From: Tsukamurella conjunctivitidis
Lineage (GTDB): Bacteria > Actinomycetota > Actinomycetes > Mycobacteriales > Mycobacteriaceae
Reading direction: 5' to 3'
NCBI RefSeq assembly: GCF_007858475.1
Contig: NZ_VIGX01000003.1
Location: 124,001-188,000 of the forward strand
Length of the DNA stretch: 64,000 bases
Positions within the stretch are counted from its first letter, which is position 1; each line of letters starts with the position of its first letter. Position numbers and translations under genes: made by a program. This document shows, piece by piece, positions 38,492-47,347 of the stretch. The notes under the pieces were generated by a model. The model made no database searches. It saw only the letters and a list, made by a program, of their open reading frames with translations, and was not told the origin of the DNA.

Positions 38492-39424
38492 CTAGACCCC
38501 GACCGGCAGCATCCCGAGGTTCTCGAGCACCTCGGACGTGGCCTTGGCGAAGTTGAGCGTGCAGAAGTGCAGCGCCGGGGCGCCCTCGGCGATGAGCCGC
38601 TCCCCCATCCGGGTGGCGATCTCGATACCCACGGCCCGCACGGCCGCGCGGTCCTCCTCCGGCCCGTCGCCCGCGGCGGCGCGCAGCTCGTCGCGCATGG
38701 CGTCGGGGATCTTCGCGTTCGACAGCTCCGCCATGCGGGAGACCGACTTCAGCGAGGTGATCGGCATGATGCCCGGGATCAGCGGCTTGGCACCCTGCTC
38801 GGGGTCGAAGGCGGTGACCTCGTCCCGCAGGCGCAGGTAGTCGTCGACGTCGAAGAACATCTGCGTGATCGAGTAGTCCGCACCCGCCCGCAGCTTGTTC
38901 GCGAAGTAGCGCACATCGGACTCGCGGTTCGGCGACCGGTGGTGCCCCTCCGGGAACGAGGCGACGCCCACGTGGAAATCGCCGAGTTCGCGCACCAGCT
39001 CGACCACCTCGCAGGCGTACTTGAGGCCCTGTGGATGCCGCACCCAGGGGCCGAGCGGGTCGCCCGGCGGGTCGCCGCGCAGTACGAGCACGTTGCGCAC
39101 GTCCTGATCGGCGTACGAGCCCATGAGCGCGCGCAGTTCGGAGATGCTGTGGTTCACCGCGGTCAGGTGGGCCACCGGAAGCAGCGTGGTCGACGCGGCG
39201 ATCTCCCCCGTGACGCGGACCGTGCGATCGCGCGTGGAGCCACCCGCGCCGTAGGTCATCGAGACGAAAGCGGGATCCATCCGTTCGAAGGTGCGGACGG
39301 CGCGCCACAGCCGGGCCTCGCCCTCCTCGTCCCGCGGCGGCATGAACTCCACCGAGAACGGCATTCGGCCGCTCGCGCGCACGGCGTCGAGACGGTCGAG
39401 TACGGTCCGGCTTTGTTCGGTCAC
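38492..39424 (-). CDS. metF: Methylenetetrahydrofolate reductase-like protein (Rv2172c homologue)
   Basis: A 310-residue TIM-barrel protein of the MTHFR family, reducing 5,10-methylene-THF to 5-methyl-THF for methionine synthesis. Motifs include FSVEFMPPRDEEGE (catalytic Glu region), the FVSMTYGAGGS block, VLRGDPPGD and the FFDVDDYLR segment. Rv2172c-type enzymes have been described as flavin-free, NADH-dependent variants; whether this one binds FAD cannot be told. GTG 39424 is divergent from idsA2 with only 23 bp between, so the two share a compact promoter region. Confidence 0.88.
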   Translation of the reverse strand: MTEQSRTVLDRLDAVRASGRMPFSVEFMPPRDEEGEARLWRAVRTFERMDPAFVSMTYGAGGSTRDRTVRVTGEIAASTTLLPVAHLTAVNHSISELRALMGSYADQDVRNVLVLRGDPPGDPLGPWVRHPQGLKYACEVVELVRELGDFHVGVASFPEGHHRSPNRESDVRYFANKLRAGADYSITQMFFDVDDYLRLRDEVTAFDPEQGAKPLIPGIMPITSLKSVSRMAELSNAKIPDAMRDELRAAAGDGPEEDRAAVRAVGIEIATRMGERLIAEGAPALHFCTLNFAKATSEVLENLGMLPVGV

Positions 39425-39447
39425 GCTTTCAGAATAGGTTTGCCGGT

Positions 39448-40536
39448 ATGACGCTGCCCGTCGCCCCGCCCCAGACCTCCCTCCAGGACATCGCGGCGGC
39501 GGTGCAGCCGGCCCTCGAATCCTTCCTCGACGAGCGCCGTGACCTGGTCGAACCCGTCGGCCCGGTGTTCACCGAGGCGACCACGGGACTCGAGCGCTTC
39601 GTTTTGCGCGGCGGTAAGCGTATTAGGCCGGCCTTCGCATGGACGGGGTGGCTCGCGGGCGGCGGGGACGCCGACGGCGACGTCGCGCGGGCCGCCCTGC
39701 GGGCCTGTTCCTCGCTGGAGTTCGTGCAGGCGTGCGCGCTGATCCACGACGACATCATCGACGCCTCGCTGACCCGCCGGGGCTTCCCGACCACGCACCG
39801 CGAGTTCGCGCAGCTGCACGCCGAGCGCGGCTGGTCGGGCTCGGCGGAGAGATTCGGCGAGGCGACGGCGATCCTCCTCGGCGACCTCGCCCTGGCGTGG
39901 GCCGACGACATGTTCCTCGGGGCGGGCCTGGCGCCCGAACGCTACCTGCGCGCGGCCCGCGCGTGGGCGGCGATGCGCACCGAGGTGCTCGGCGGCCAGC
40001 TGCTCGACATCGTGAGCGAGGCATCGCGCGACGAGTCGGAGGAGGCCGCGGAGCGCGTGGTGCGGTTCAAGACCGCGGGCTACACCGTGGAGCGCCCGCT
40101 GCACGTGGGCGCGGCGCTGGCCGGTGCGTCCGATGCCGCGATCACCGCGCTCCGCGGGATCGGCGTCGACCTGGGCGTCGCCTTCCAGTTGCGGGACGAC
40201 CTGCTCGGGGCCTTCGGCGACCCCGCCGTCACCGGCAAGCCCTCGGGCGACGACCTCCGCTCGGGCAAGCACACGCCGATGCTCGCGCACGCCCTCGCGA
40301 CGGGCGGGGACGCCGCGGACGAGCTGCGCGCGCTGGTCGGAACCGAGCTGGACGACGCGGGCGTCGAGCGCGCGCGGGCCGCTCTCCGGGAGACGGGGGC
40401 GCCGTCGGCCATGCAGGCGCGGGTGGAGGAGCTGACGGCCCGGGCCACGTCCGCGATCGACGAGGCGCCGATCGCCGACGGTGCCCGGCCCGTCCTGGCC
40501 CGGCTCGCAGCGGTGCTGGTCGACCGCGCGGCGTGA
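39448..40536 (+). CDS. idsA2: Polyprenyl (geranylgeranyl-type) diphosphate synthase
   Basis: A 362-residue trans-isoprenyl diphosphate synthase condensing isopentenyl units. The substrate motif GGKRIRP is at 55-61, the first Asp-rich motif DDIID at 101-105, and the second is RDDLLGAFGD near 248. The residues before DDIID (CALIH) carry no bulky aromatic at -5, consistent with products of C20 or longer, but chain length is inference. Position equals Rv2173. The next operon begins 122 bp downstream with iron boxes. Confidence 0.9.
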   Translation: MTLPVAPPQTSLQDIAAAVQPALESFLDERRDLVEPVGPVFTEATTGLERFVLRGGKRIRPAFAWTGWLAGGGDADGDVARAALRACSSLEFVQACALIHDDIIDASLTRRGFPTTHREFAQLHAERGWSGSAERFGEATAILLGDLALAWADDMFLGAGLAPERYLRAARAWAAMRTEVLGGQLLDIVSEASRDESEEAAERVVRFKTAGYTVERPLHVGAALAGASDAAITALRGIGVDLGVAFQLRDDLLGAFGDPAVTGKPSGDDLRSGKHTPMLAHALATGGDAADELRALVGTELDDAGVERARAALRETGAPSAMQARVEELTARATSAIDEAPIADGARPVLARLAAVLVDRAA

Positions 40537-40546
40537 TCGCGATCTC

Positions 40547-40565
40547 GGGGGTTAGGCAAACCTAG
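40547..40565 (+). promoter_or_regulatory. IdeR/DtxR-type iron box 1
   Basis: A 19-bp site whose right two thirds (TTAGGCAAACCTA) match the IdeR consensus with one change; overall 14 of 19 positions agree with TTAGGTTAGSCTAACCTAA. It lies 94 bp before the siderophore-binding lipoprotein start, only 10 bp after idsA2. Confidence 0.65.
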
Positions 40566-40576
40566 CCACCTCTGGG

Positions 40577-40595
40577 TATGGTTCCGTTTACCTAA
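40577..40595 (+). promoter_or_regulatory. IdeR/DtxR-type iron box 2 overlapping the promoter
   Basis: TATGGTTCCGTTTACCTAA agrees with the IdeR consensus at 13 of 19 positions, with a perfect right half ACCTAA. A -10-like TACTGT at 40603-40608 follows, so the box covers the spacer of the likely promoter. Two boxes in tandem with 30-bp centre spacing fit iron-dependent repression of the transporter genes. Confidence 0.6.
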
Positions 40596-40658
40596 GCCTC
40601 TTTACTGTTGGCTTACGGTGCCCGTCTTGAAGCAAGAACGAGAATGGAGTCACCCCGC

Positions 40659-41654
40659 ATGTTCACCCGCTTCCGCAAGGCCGCTCCCGTGGCCGCCGCG
40701 CTGATGGCGACCGGCCTCGTCTTCGCCGGCTGCTCGACCACCAGCGCCGATGAGGACAAGCCCGCCGCGTCCGGTGAGAAGATCACCGTCAGCACCAACA
40801 AGGGCGAGGTCCAGGTCCCCAAGAACCCGAAGCGGGTCGTCGTGCTCGACAACACCAGTGCCGAGACCGTCAAGGCCATGGGCGTCACCCCCGTCGCGAT
40901 TCCCAAGGGCCTGTTCGCGAAGAGCGTCCTGGGCGACTGGATCGGCAACGCGGACATCAAGGACACGGGCACCCATGCGGAGCCGAAGTTCGACGTGATC
41001 GAGGACGTCAAGCCGGACCTGATCATCGGCGGCTACCGCTTCGCCAAGGCCGAGGGCGACATCAAGAAGATCGCCGAGAAGACCGGCGCCGCCTTCATCG
41101 ACATCGCCGCCGAGGACGGCGCGCCCAAGGGCCGCGTCGAGACCATGCGCGACTCGACCATCACCCTGGGCAAGATCTTCGGCAAGGACGATCAGGCCAA
41201 GCAGATCGTCGCCGACTTCGACAAGAGCCTCGACGCGGCGAAGGCGCAGGCCACCGGCCAGTCCGTCTTCCTGTCCATCGTCAACGGCGGCAAGATCGAC
41301 AACGGCGCCAAGCGCATGCAGCCCTTCATCGCCCCGCTGAACCTCAAGGACGTCTTCGCGGGCAACGCCGGCGATCACCACCAGAACTCGGGCCTCACGC
41401 CCGAGGCGATCGCGCAGGCCAACCCGCAGTGGGTCATCGTGATGGATCGCGACGCCGCCGTGCCGCCGACAGACGGCAGCAAGCCGCGGACCGCCGCCGA
41501 GACCTTCAAGGCGCAGCAGGCGTTCGCCGGAGTCGAGTTCCAGCAGAAGGACCGGATCTTCTACCTGGACAACGATTTCTACATCCGCGAAGGCATCCAG
41601 GACTACGGCGAGAACTACGCCGGGCTCGCTGAGGCCATCGCCGCCAAGAAGTGA
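40659..41654 (+). CDS. Iron-siderophore ABC importer, substrate-binding lipoprotein
   Basis: A 331-residue class III binding protein with signal peptide 1-24 and lipobox F-A-G-C (Cys 25). The two lobes are visible as VPKNPKRVVVLDNTSAETVKAMG (first lobe) and PDLIIGGYRFA, with the closing C-terminal lobe around ANPQWVIVMDRDAA. It is similar to CeuA/FatB/YclQ-type proteins that bind catecholate or carboxylate siderophores; the ligand is not defined. ATG 40659 follows GGAG by 9 nt. The stop overlaps the permease start (GTGA). Confidence 0.88.
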   Translation: MFTRFRKAAPVAAALMATGLVFAGCSTTSADEDKPAASGEKITVSTNKGEVQVPKNPKRVVVLDNTSAETVKAMGVTPVAIPKGLFAKSVLGDWIGNADIKDTGTHAEPKFDVIEDVKPDLIIGGYRFAKAEGDIKKIAEKTGAAFIDIAAEDGAPKGRVETMRDSTITLGKIFGKDDQAKQIVADFDKSLDAAKAQATGQSVFLSIVNGGKIDNGAKRMQPFIAPLNLKDVFAGNAGDHHQNSGLTPEAIAQANPQWVIVMDRDAAVPPTDGSKPRTAAETFKAQQAFAGVEFQQKDRIFYLDNDFYIREGIQDYGENYAGLAEAIAAKK

Positions 41655-42673
41655 CGGACACCGCCACTGACGCTCCGGCCCAGACGGGTCCCCGGAAGGG
41701 GACCCGCCTGGGCCGCGTCGCGCTCCCCCTCCTCGCCGTCGCGTGCGTGGCGCTGCTGTTCGCCTCGCTGATGACCGGCGAGTACCGCATCACCCTCGCC
41801 GGCCTCCTGTCCGGCGATGCCGAGATGTGGCGCATGTTCTTCATCTCCCGCGTGCCGCGCACGCTGGCGCTGGTCTTCGCGGGCCTCGCGATGAGCTTCT
41901 CCGGCGTGATCATGCAGCGGCTCACCCAGAACCGGTTCGTCGAGCCGACCACCGCCGGCACCGCCGAGTGGGCGGGCCTGGGCGTGCTGCTGTGCATGCT
42001 CTACATCCCGGGTGCGTCGCCCATGGTCCGGATGGTCGCCGCCACCGCGACCGCCTTCGTGGGCACGCTCGTCTTCCTGGGCTTCATCTCCCGGATCCGC
42101 GCCCGGCGCTCCGCGATCGTCCCGCTGGTGGGCCTCATGCTCGGCGCGGTCGTCAGCGCCATCACCACGTACCTCGCGATCGGCGCCAACCTGCTGCAGG
42201 CCGTGGTCAGTTGGCGCTCGGGCGGTTTCGCACACATCGTCCGCGGCTTCTACGAGCCGTTGTGGGCGGTCGCGTTCATCGCCGTCGCGACCTTCCTGCT
42301 GGCGAACTACTTCACCATCGCCGGCCTCGGCAAGGACGTCGCCACGTCGCTCGGCCTGCGCTACGGCCTCACGATGGGCATCGGCGTCACCATGGTGGCG
42401 CTCGCCTCCGGCGTCACCAGCGTGGTCGTGGGCTTCATCCCGTTCCTCGGGCTCGTCGTCCCCAACATCATCAGCGCGCTGCGCGGCGACGACGTGCGCA
42501 GCGGACTGCCCTGGGTGGCGGTGCTGGCCACCGCGCTCATCGTGGGCTGCGATCTGATCGGCCGGGTCGTGGTGCGGCCCATGGAGATCCCCGTGTCGGT
42601 GATCATGGGCGTGGTCGGCGCCGTCACCTTCCTCGCGATCCTGCTGACGAGGAGGAACCGTGTCGCTCTCTGA
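41651..42673 (+). CDS. Iron-siderophore ABC importer, permease 1 (FecCD family)
   Basis: A 340-residue polytopic protein with about nine or ten membrane helices. Family motifs include SRVPRTLALVFAGLAMSFSG near the N-terminus and the cytoplasmic coupling region GFIPFLGLVVPNIISALRGDD. It pairs with the following permease to form the translocation channel. The GTG start overlaps the binding-protein stop by 4 bp. Confidence 0.9.
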   Translation: MTDTATDAPAQTGPRKGTRLGRVALPLLAVACVALLFASLMTGEYRITLAGLLSGDAEMWRMFFISRVPRTLALVFAGLAMSFSGVIMQRLTQNRFVEPTTAGTAEWAGLGVLLCMLYIPGASPMVRMVAATATAFVGTLVFLGFISRIRARRSAIVPLVGLMLGAVVSAITTYLAIGANLLQAVVSWRSGGFAHIVRGFYEPLWAVAFIAVATFLLANYFTIAGLGKDVATSLGLRYGLTMGIGVTMVALASGVTSVVVGFIPFLGLVVPNIISALRGDDVRSGLPWVAVLATALIVGCDLIGRVVVRPMEIPVSVIMGVVGAVTFLAILLTRRNRVAL

Positions 42674-43688
42674 GGCAACCTCGGCACCCGCCCTGGCCGG
42701 GCGGACGAGCCGTGTCGGCTGGCGCGCCCGGATGGCGATCGCCGCGACGCTCGCGGCGGCCTGCCTGGCCGTGTACCTGCTCATGCGTACCGGTGCGGAC
42801 GACGTGCTGCGCTGGGACTTTCAGTTCGGCCTGTCCTTCGAGCGGCGCCTGCGCACCGCCACCGCCATCCTCATCGCCGCGTTCTGCGGCGCCCTGTCGA
42901 CGGTGCTCTTCCACACCGTCACGCACAACCGGATCCTGACGCCGCAGATCATCGGGCTGGACTCGCTGTACGTGCTGATCCAGACCGTGGGCGTGTACAT
43001 CGTGGGCGGCCGGTTCGTCGACAACGGGGACTCCGTGCCGCAGTTCGTCGCCCAGACCGCGGCGATGGTGATGTTCGCCGCGGTGCTGTACGGCTGGCTG
43101 TTCTCGGGACGGTTCGCGAGCCTGTTTCTGCTGCTCCTCGCGGGCGTCGTGCTGGGTCTCGCCTTCCGCGCCTTCGCCGAGTTCCTGCAGCGCCTGCTCT
43201 CCCCCACCGAGTTCGACGCGCTGTCGATCAAGCTCTACGGCCGGCTCACCGCCGTGAACGCCGACCTGCTGCCGATCGCCGGGATCGCCTGTCTCGTGGT
43301 CGGCGTCATCGTCTGGCGGCGGCGCCGCGTGCTCGACGTGCTGCTGCTCGGCCGCGATCCCGCGATGGGTCTCGGCGTGAACCACCAGCGCGAGCTCACG
43401 CTGGCCCTGGTCCTCATCGCCGTCCTGGTCTCGATCAGCACCGCCCTGGTGGGTCCGATGATGTTCTTCGGCTTCATCATCGCCACGCTCGCCTACCAGC
43501 TGGCCGGCGACTGGCGGCACCGCGCGACGCTGCCGATGGCCTTCCTGATCGGCGTGATCATGCTCGCCGGTGGCCAGTTCATCCTGCACAACATCTTCTA
43601 CGCCAACGGGATGCTCACGGTGATCATCGAGTTCGTCGGCGGAATCCTGTTCCTCGCCATGCTGTTCCGCCGAAGGGGGACCATGTGA
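42660..43688 (+). CDS. Iron-siderophore ABC importer, permease 2 (FecCD family)
   Basis: A 342-residue FecCD-type permease (VLFHTVTHNRILTPQIIGLDS, then ALVGPMMFFGFIIATLAYQL near the coupling helix). GTG 42660 is preceded by AGGAGG at 4-5 nt, and the gene overlaps permease 1 by 14 bp. It is the usual partner of the YclN/YclO pairs of petrobactin-like uptake systems, though specificity is not proven here. Confidence 0.9.
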   Translation: MSLSEATSAPALAGRTSRVGWRARMAIAATLAAACLAVYLLMRTGADDVLRWDFQFGLSFERRLRTATAILIAAFCGALSTVLFHTVTHNRILTPQIIGLDSLYVLIQTVGVYIVGGRFVDNGDSVPQFVAQTAAMVMFAAVLYGWLFSGRFASLFLLLLAGVVLGLAFRAFAEFLQRLLSPTEFDALSIKLYGRLTAVNADLLPIAGIACLVVGVIVWRRRRVLDVLLLGRDPAMGLGVNHQRELTLALVLIAVLVSISTALVGPMMFFGFIIATLAYQLAGDWRHRATLPMAFLIGVIMLAGGQFILHNIFYANGMLTVIIEFVGGILFLAMLFRRRGTM

Positions 43689-44494
43689 ACAACAGCGTGA
43701 AAGCCACCACCGAGTCGACCGGTACCGTGCCGGCGATCGCGTTCACGGACCTGACCAAGAAGTACGCCGAGACCGTCGTGCTGGGCCCGGTCTCCGGGGA
43801 GTTCACCCGGGGCGGCGTCACGGCGCTGGTCGGGCCGAACGGCGCAGGCAAGTCGACGCTGCTCACCATCCTCGGCCGGCTGCTCACGCCGGACTCCGGG
43901 ACGGCGCTGCTCGAGGGCGTGGAGATCCTGTCCATGAAGCCGACGGAGGTGGCCCGCAGACTCGCGATCCTCCGGCAGGAGAACGGCGTCAACGCCCGCC
44001 TGACGGTGCGCGATCTCGTCGCCTTCGGCCGCTTCCCCCACAGCCGCGGCCGGATGACCGCCGACGACGAGCGGCACGTCGACGAGGCCCTGGGCTTCCT
44101 GGGATTGACGGAGCTCTCCGACCGGTTCCTCGACGAGCTCTCGGGCGGGCAGCGGCAGCGCGCCTACGTCGCCATGACGCTGGCCCAGGACACCGACGTG
44201 ATCCTGTTGGACGAGCCGCTCAACAACCTCGACATGCGGCACCAGGTGGGCATGATGCGCCGCCTGCGCCGTGCCGCCGACGAGCTGGGCAAGACGATCA
44301 TCCTGGTGGTGCACGACCTGAACTTCGCCGCCGCCTACTCGGATCGCATCGTGGCGCTGAAGAACGGCACGATCGCGGCGTCGGGCGCACCGTCGGAGAT
44401 CATGACCGGCGAGTTGCTCACCGAGATCTTCGAGACCCCCGTCGCCGTGCACGTCCTCGAAGGCGGCCCGGTGGCCGTGTACGCGGGGCTGTAG
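43685..44494 (+). CDS. Iron-siderophore ABC importer, ATPase
   Basis: A 269-residue ATP-binding protein powering uptake. Walker A GPNGAGKST at 50-58, signature ELSGGQRQR at 151-159, Walker B VILLDEPLNN at 172-181 and the switch histidine in ILVVHD (His 210) are all intact. The start is GTG, overlapping the permease stop as GTGA, so the four transporter genes form one tightly coupled operon. Confidence 0.93.
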   Translation: MNNSVKATTESTGTVPAIAFTDLTKKYAETVVLGPVSGEFTRGGVTALVGPNGAGKSTLLTILGRLLTPDSGTALLEGVEILSMKPTEVARRLAILRQENGVNARLTVRDLVAFGRFPHSRGRMTADDERHVDEALGFLGLTELSDRFLDELSGGQRQRAYVAMTLAQDTDVILLDEPLNNLDMRHQVGMMRRLRRAADELGKTIILVVHDLNFAAAYSDRIVALKNGTIAASGAPSEIMTGELLTEIFETPVAVHVLEGGPVAVYAGL

Positions 44495-44524
44495 CGGCCC
44501 ACGATCACCGAGGGCGCAATCCTG

Positions 44525-45523
44525 GTGAACATCGTCCGCGGGGAGCACGCTGCGGACATGGTCTCCAGGCTCCCCGTCGACGTCGGCGTCGCGCTGTGGC
44601 AGCGCGCGCGGGCCGAGAATCACGTCGCCGACATCGTCGATCAGGCACGCGTCGTCCACGGGCTCGGCGTCCCCGCGGTGTGGTTCGGGCAGCGCCAGGA
44701 CCACGACGCGACGACGCTCGCGGCCGTCGTCGGCGCGCAGGTCCCCGGGCTGAGTGTCGGCACCTCGGTGGTGCCGCTCGGGCCTCGGCACCCGCTCGTT
44801 CTCGCCGGCCAGGCGCAGACCGCGAACGCCGCGAGCGGCGGCCGATTCACGCTCGGCGTCGGGGTCGCGGGACCGGATCGGGACCGTGCGACCTTCGGCG
44901 TCGGTGTCGACCGGCCGATCGCCCACCTCCGCGAGGCCCTCACGGTGCTCGACGACTTCCGCGCGGCGGGCGTCGTCGACCACGCCGGCGACCAGGTGAC
45001 CGCACGGACGGCGGCACCGTCGGCGATCGCGGGAGGGGGCGGCTTCGGCCTGTTGGTGGCCGCACTCGGCGAGCAGTCGCTCCGTGCGGCGGGCGAGCTC
45101 GCGGACGGGTCGATCCCCTTCCTCACAGGCCCGCGGACGATCGCGGAGCGCGTCGTCCCCGGCCTCCTGCAGAGCTCGGGCGGTGCGCCCCGCCGGGTGG
45201 TGGCGGGCGTCGTGGTCGTGGTCACCGACGACGCCGACCGGGTGCGCGAAGCCGTACGCCCGGCGCTCGACTTCTACGCGACGGTGCCGTCCTACCGGTC
45301 GGTGTTCGCGGCGGAGGGCATCGCGCATCCGATCGAGCTCGCCCTCATCGGCGACGAGGAGACCGTCGCGCGGGGGCTGCGCCGGTACGTCGACGCCGGA
45401 GCGACCGAGCTGTACGCCACCCAGACCGATCTCGGCGGCCCGGAGGCGCAGCGACGCACCTGGAATCTGCTGGGTGCGCTGACCCGCGACCGAAGCGCGG
45501 GACGACGACAGGGGCTTCACTAG
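44525..45523 (+). CDS. Luciferase-like (LLM class) flavin/F420-dependent oxidoreductase
   Basis: A 332-residue TIM-barrel oxidoreductase. GVPAVWFGQRQDHDATTLAA, the SVGTSVVPLGPRHPLVLAGQAQTAN strand-helix and SGGRFTLGVGVAG are diagnostic for LLM enzymes, many of which use F420 in Mycobacteriales. The electron carrier and substrate are unknown. It starts (GTG) 30 bp after the ABC ATPase on the same strand, so co-transcription and a link with siderophore handling are possible but not shown. Absent from this place in M. tuberculosis. Confidence 0.85.
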   Translation: MNIVRGEHAADMVSRLPVDVGVALWQRARAENHVADIVDQARVVHGLGVPAVWFGQRQDHDATTLAAVVGAQVPGLSVGTSVVPLGPRHPLVLAGQAQTANAASGGRFTLGVGVAGPDRDRATFGVGVDRPIAHLREALTVLDDFRAAGVVDHAGDQVTARTAAPSAIAGGGGFGLLVAALGEQSLRAAGELADGSIPFLTGPRTIAERVVPGLLQSSGGAPRRVVAGVVVVVTDDADRVREAVRPALDFYATVPSYRSVFAAEGIAHPIELALIGDEETVARGLRRYVDAGATELYATQTDLGGPEAQRRTWNLLGALTRDRSAGRRQGLH

Positions 45524-45533
45524 ACTGGCGGGG

Positions 45534-47045
45534 ATGTCCGGATCAGTTCAGTCCGCGCTGCGCGGCTACAGCACGTTCCTGCGCTCACCCGACGGGCGCC
45601 CCGCCCTGCTCGGGCTGCTCGGCGCCGTCCTGACGACGCTGGGCAGTTTCGGCGCGGGCGCGATCCGTGTGCACGACACCACGCTCGAGGCGGTGCACCT
45701 GTCGTGGCTGCGCTTCGGACACGGACTGGTGCTCAGCTCGATCCTGTTCTGGACGGGGATCGCGCTACTCGTGATCGCCTGGATCAGGCTCGGCCGCGCC
45801 GCGCTCGGAGGGCGCCTGGAGGTCGCGCAGGTCGCGGGCACCGTCGCGCTGTGGATCGCGCCCCTGCTGGTGGCGGTGCCCCTGTACTCGCGCGACGCGT
45901 ACTCCTACCTCGCGCAGGGCGCGCTGCTGCGCGACGGCTTCGATCCCTACGTCGACGGCCCCGTCGTCAATCCGAACGGGCTGCTCGACGACGTGAGCGG
46001 CATCTGGACCACCACGACCGCGCCCTACGGCCCGCTGTTCATCCTCATCGCGAAGTGGATCACCCAGCTGTGCGGCGACAACGTCCTCGCCGGCGTGATC
46101 GCGCTGCGCCTGGCCATGCTGCCGGGCATCGCGCTCTCGGTGTGGGGCGTGGCGAAGCTGGCCCGGCACTTCGGCGCGAAGCCGGCGGTGTCGCTGTGGT
46201 TCGCGGTGCTCAACCCGCTGGTGATCGTGCACCTGGTGGGCGGCGTGCACAACGAGGCGCTCATGGTGGGGCTCATGGTGGCGGGCATCGCGCTGGTGCT
46301 CGACCGGCGGCACCTGTTCGGCGTCGCGGTCATCGTGACCGCCGTCGCCGTGAAGGGCACCGCGGCGATCGCCCTGCCCTTCGTGGTGTGGATCTGGTTC
46401 CACCACCGGCGTGCGGCGGACCCGCAGGAATCCGCGGTCAAGGCCTTCGGCACGGTGCTCGCGGCATCGCTGGGAATCTTCGTCGCGCTGTTCGCCGCGT
46501 TCACCGTCGTCGCGGGCGTCGGCCTGGGCTGGATGACCGCCCTCGCCGGCTCGATCAAGATCATCAACTACATCACGCTGCCGACCGCGATCGCGCAGAT
46601 CACGGCGTTCGTCGCCGCACCGTTCACGGACCTGCACCTGGCCCCGATCCTGGTGGTGACGCGCGCCCTCGGCATCGCCCTGCTCGCGATCACCCTGGTG
46701 GTGCTGTGGTGGCGGTTCCGGCAGAACGAGCGGCGCAACGTCATGGGCATCCTGCTGGGCCTGCTGGCGGTGTGCGTGCTCTCCCCCGCGTCGCTGCCCT
46801 GGTACTACACGTGGCCGCTGGCCGTCGCGGGCGCGTTCACCTGGTCGCGTCGCACCCTGGCGATCATCGCGGGCCTGTCCGTGTGGCTCATGGTGGTCTT
46901 CATGCCCACGGGGTCCATCGGCCTGTACTCGCTGTGGAACGTCGCGCTGGCCGTGGCGCTGGGCGCGCTGGCCGGATGGTCACTGCTCGGTCCGGACCCG
47001 CTCAAGGTGCGGCCGAAGCTCGGCTTGGCTCCGGCCTCGGTCTGA
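45534..47045 (+). CDS. mptA: Alpha-(1->6)-mannopyranosyltransferase MptA (Rv2174 homologue)
   Basis: GT-C glycosyltransferase that uses polyprenyl-phosphate mannose to extend the alpha-1,6-mannan backbone of lipomannan and lipoarabinomannan at the outer membrane face. The 503-residue protein has about 12 membrane helices, and the first large extracytoplasmic loop carries YSRDAYSYLAQGALL with the probable catalytic Asp 121, as in MptA/MptB. ATG 45534 follows a GGCGGGG stretch. It marks the organism as one that makes LM/LAM-type lipoglycans. Confidence 0.88.
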   Translation: MSGSVQSALRGYSTFLRSPDGRPALLGLLGAVLTTLGSFGAGAIRVHDTTLEAVHLSWLRFGHGLVLSSILFWTGIALLVIAWIRLGRAALGGRLEVAQVAGTVALWIAPLLVAVPLYSRDAYSYLAQGALLRDGFDPYVDGPVVNPNGLLDDVSGIWTTTTAPYGPLFILIAKWITQLCGDNVLAGVIALRLAMLPGIALSVWGVAKLARHFGAKPAVSLWFAVLNPLVIVHLVGGVHNEALMVGLMVAGIALVLDRRHLFGVAVIVTAVAVKGTAAIALPFVVWIWFHHRRAADPQESAVKAFGTVLAASLGIFVALFAAFTVVAGVGLGWMTALAGSIKIINYITLPTAIAQITAFVAAPFTDLHLAPILVVTRALGIALLAITLVVLWWRFRQNERRNVMGILLGLLAVCVLSPASLPWYYTWPLAVAGAFTWSRRTLAIIAGLSVWLMVVFMPTGSIGLYSLWNVALAVALGALAGWSLLGPDPLKVRPKLGLAPASV

Positions 47046-47136
47046 GCGCGAGCTCCCCCGAGAGCGGGCGGCAGGCGTAGGAACGGACCTGCCCAGCCGG
47101 AAGTGGTGCCGTGTCGCTCGGACGAGCAATGCAGTC

Positions 47137-47206
47137 TCGACATACCGCGAATGCGCAGGTCAGAGCGTCGCGATGGCATGGAGCTATGCGGATTCGGCAT
47201 GTCGAG
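47137..47206. repeat. Imperfect inverted repeat upstream of the LysR-type gene
   Basis: CTCGACATACCG (47137-47148) and CGGCATGTCGAG (47195-47206) are inverted with one mismatch. Similarity continues outward with GCTCGGA-like segments on both sides (about 47116 and 47229), giving an imperfect hairpin of more than 100 bp. It could be an operator or one end of a small element. Confidence 0.5.
47180..47203 (+). repeat. Left copy of 24-bp direct repeat flanking the LysR-type gene
   Basis: A 24-bp unit starting GGAGCTATGCGG and ending CATGTC. The right copy at 47903-47926 has 21 of 24 identical bases (three A/G changes). The pair brackets the regulator gene with about 700 bp between. Confidence 0.6.
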
Positions 47207-47305
47207 CATCGCTCGGCGCTCCGAGCGCGGCACCGTCGGCCCTTCGCGCAGCCCCGCGAGCGCCGGGGCGCCGAACATCCCCGTACCCTTCCGACACGTC
47301 GTTTC

Positions 47306-47347
47306 CCGACATGTCGGTGCCCGGGGCTACCGTCCGGACATGTCGGA
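47306..47347 (+). promoter_or_regulatory. Palindromic CGACATGTCG sites at the regulator start
   Basis: CCGACATGTCGG (47306-47317) is a perfect 12-bp palindrome. A close copy TCCGGACATGTCGGA (47333-47347) contains the ATG of the regulator gene, and a degenerate one lies at 47291-47301. Such sites at its own start suggest autoregulation by the encoded protein. Confidence 0.5.
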
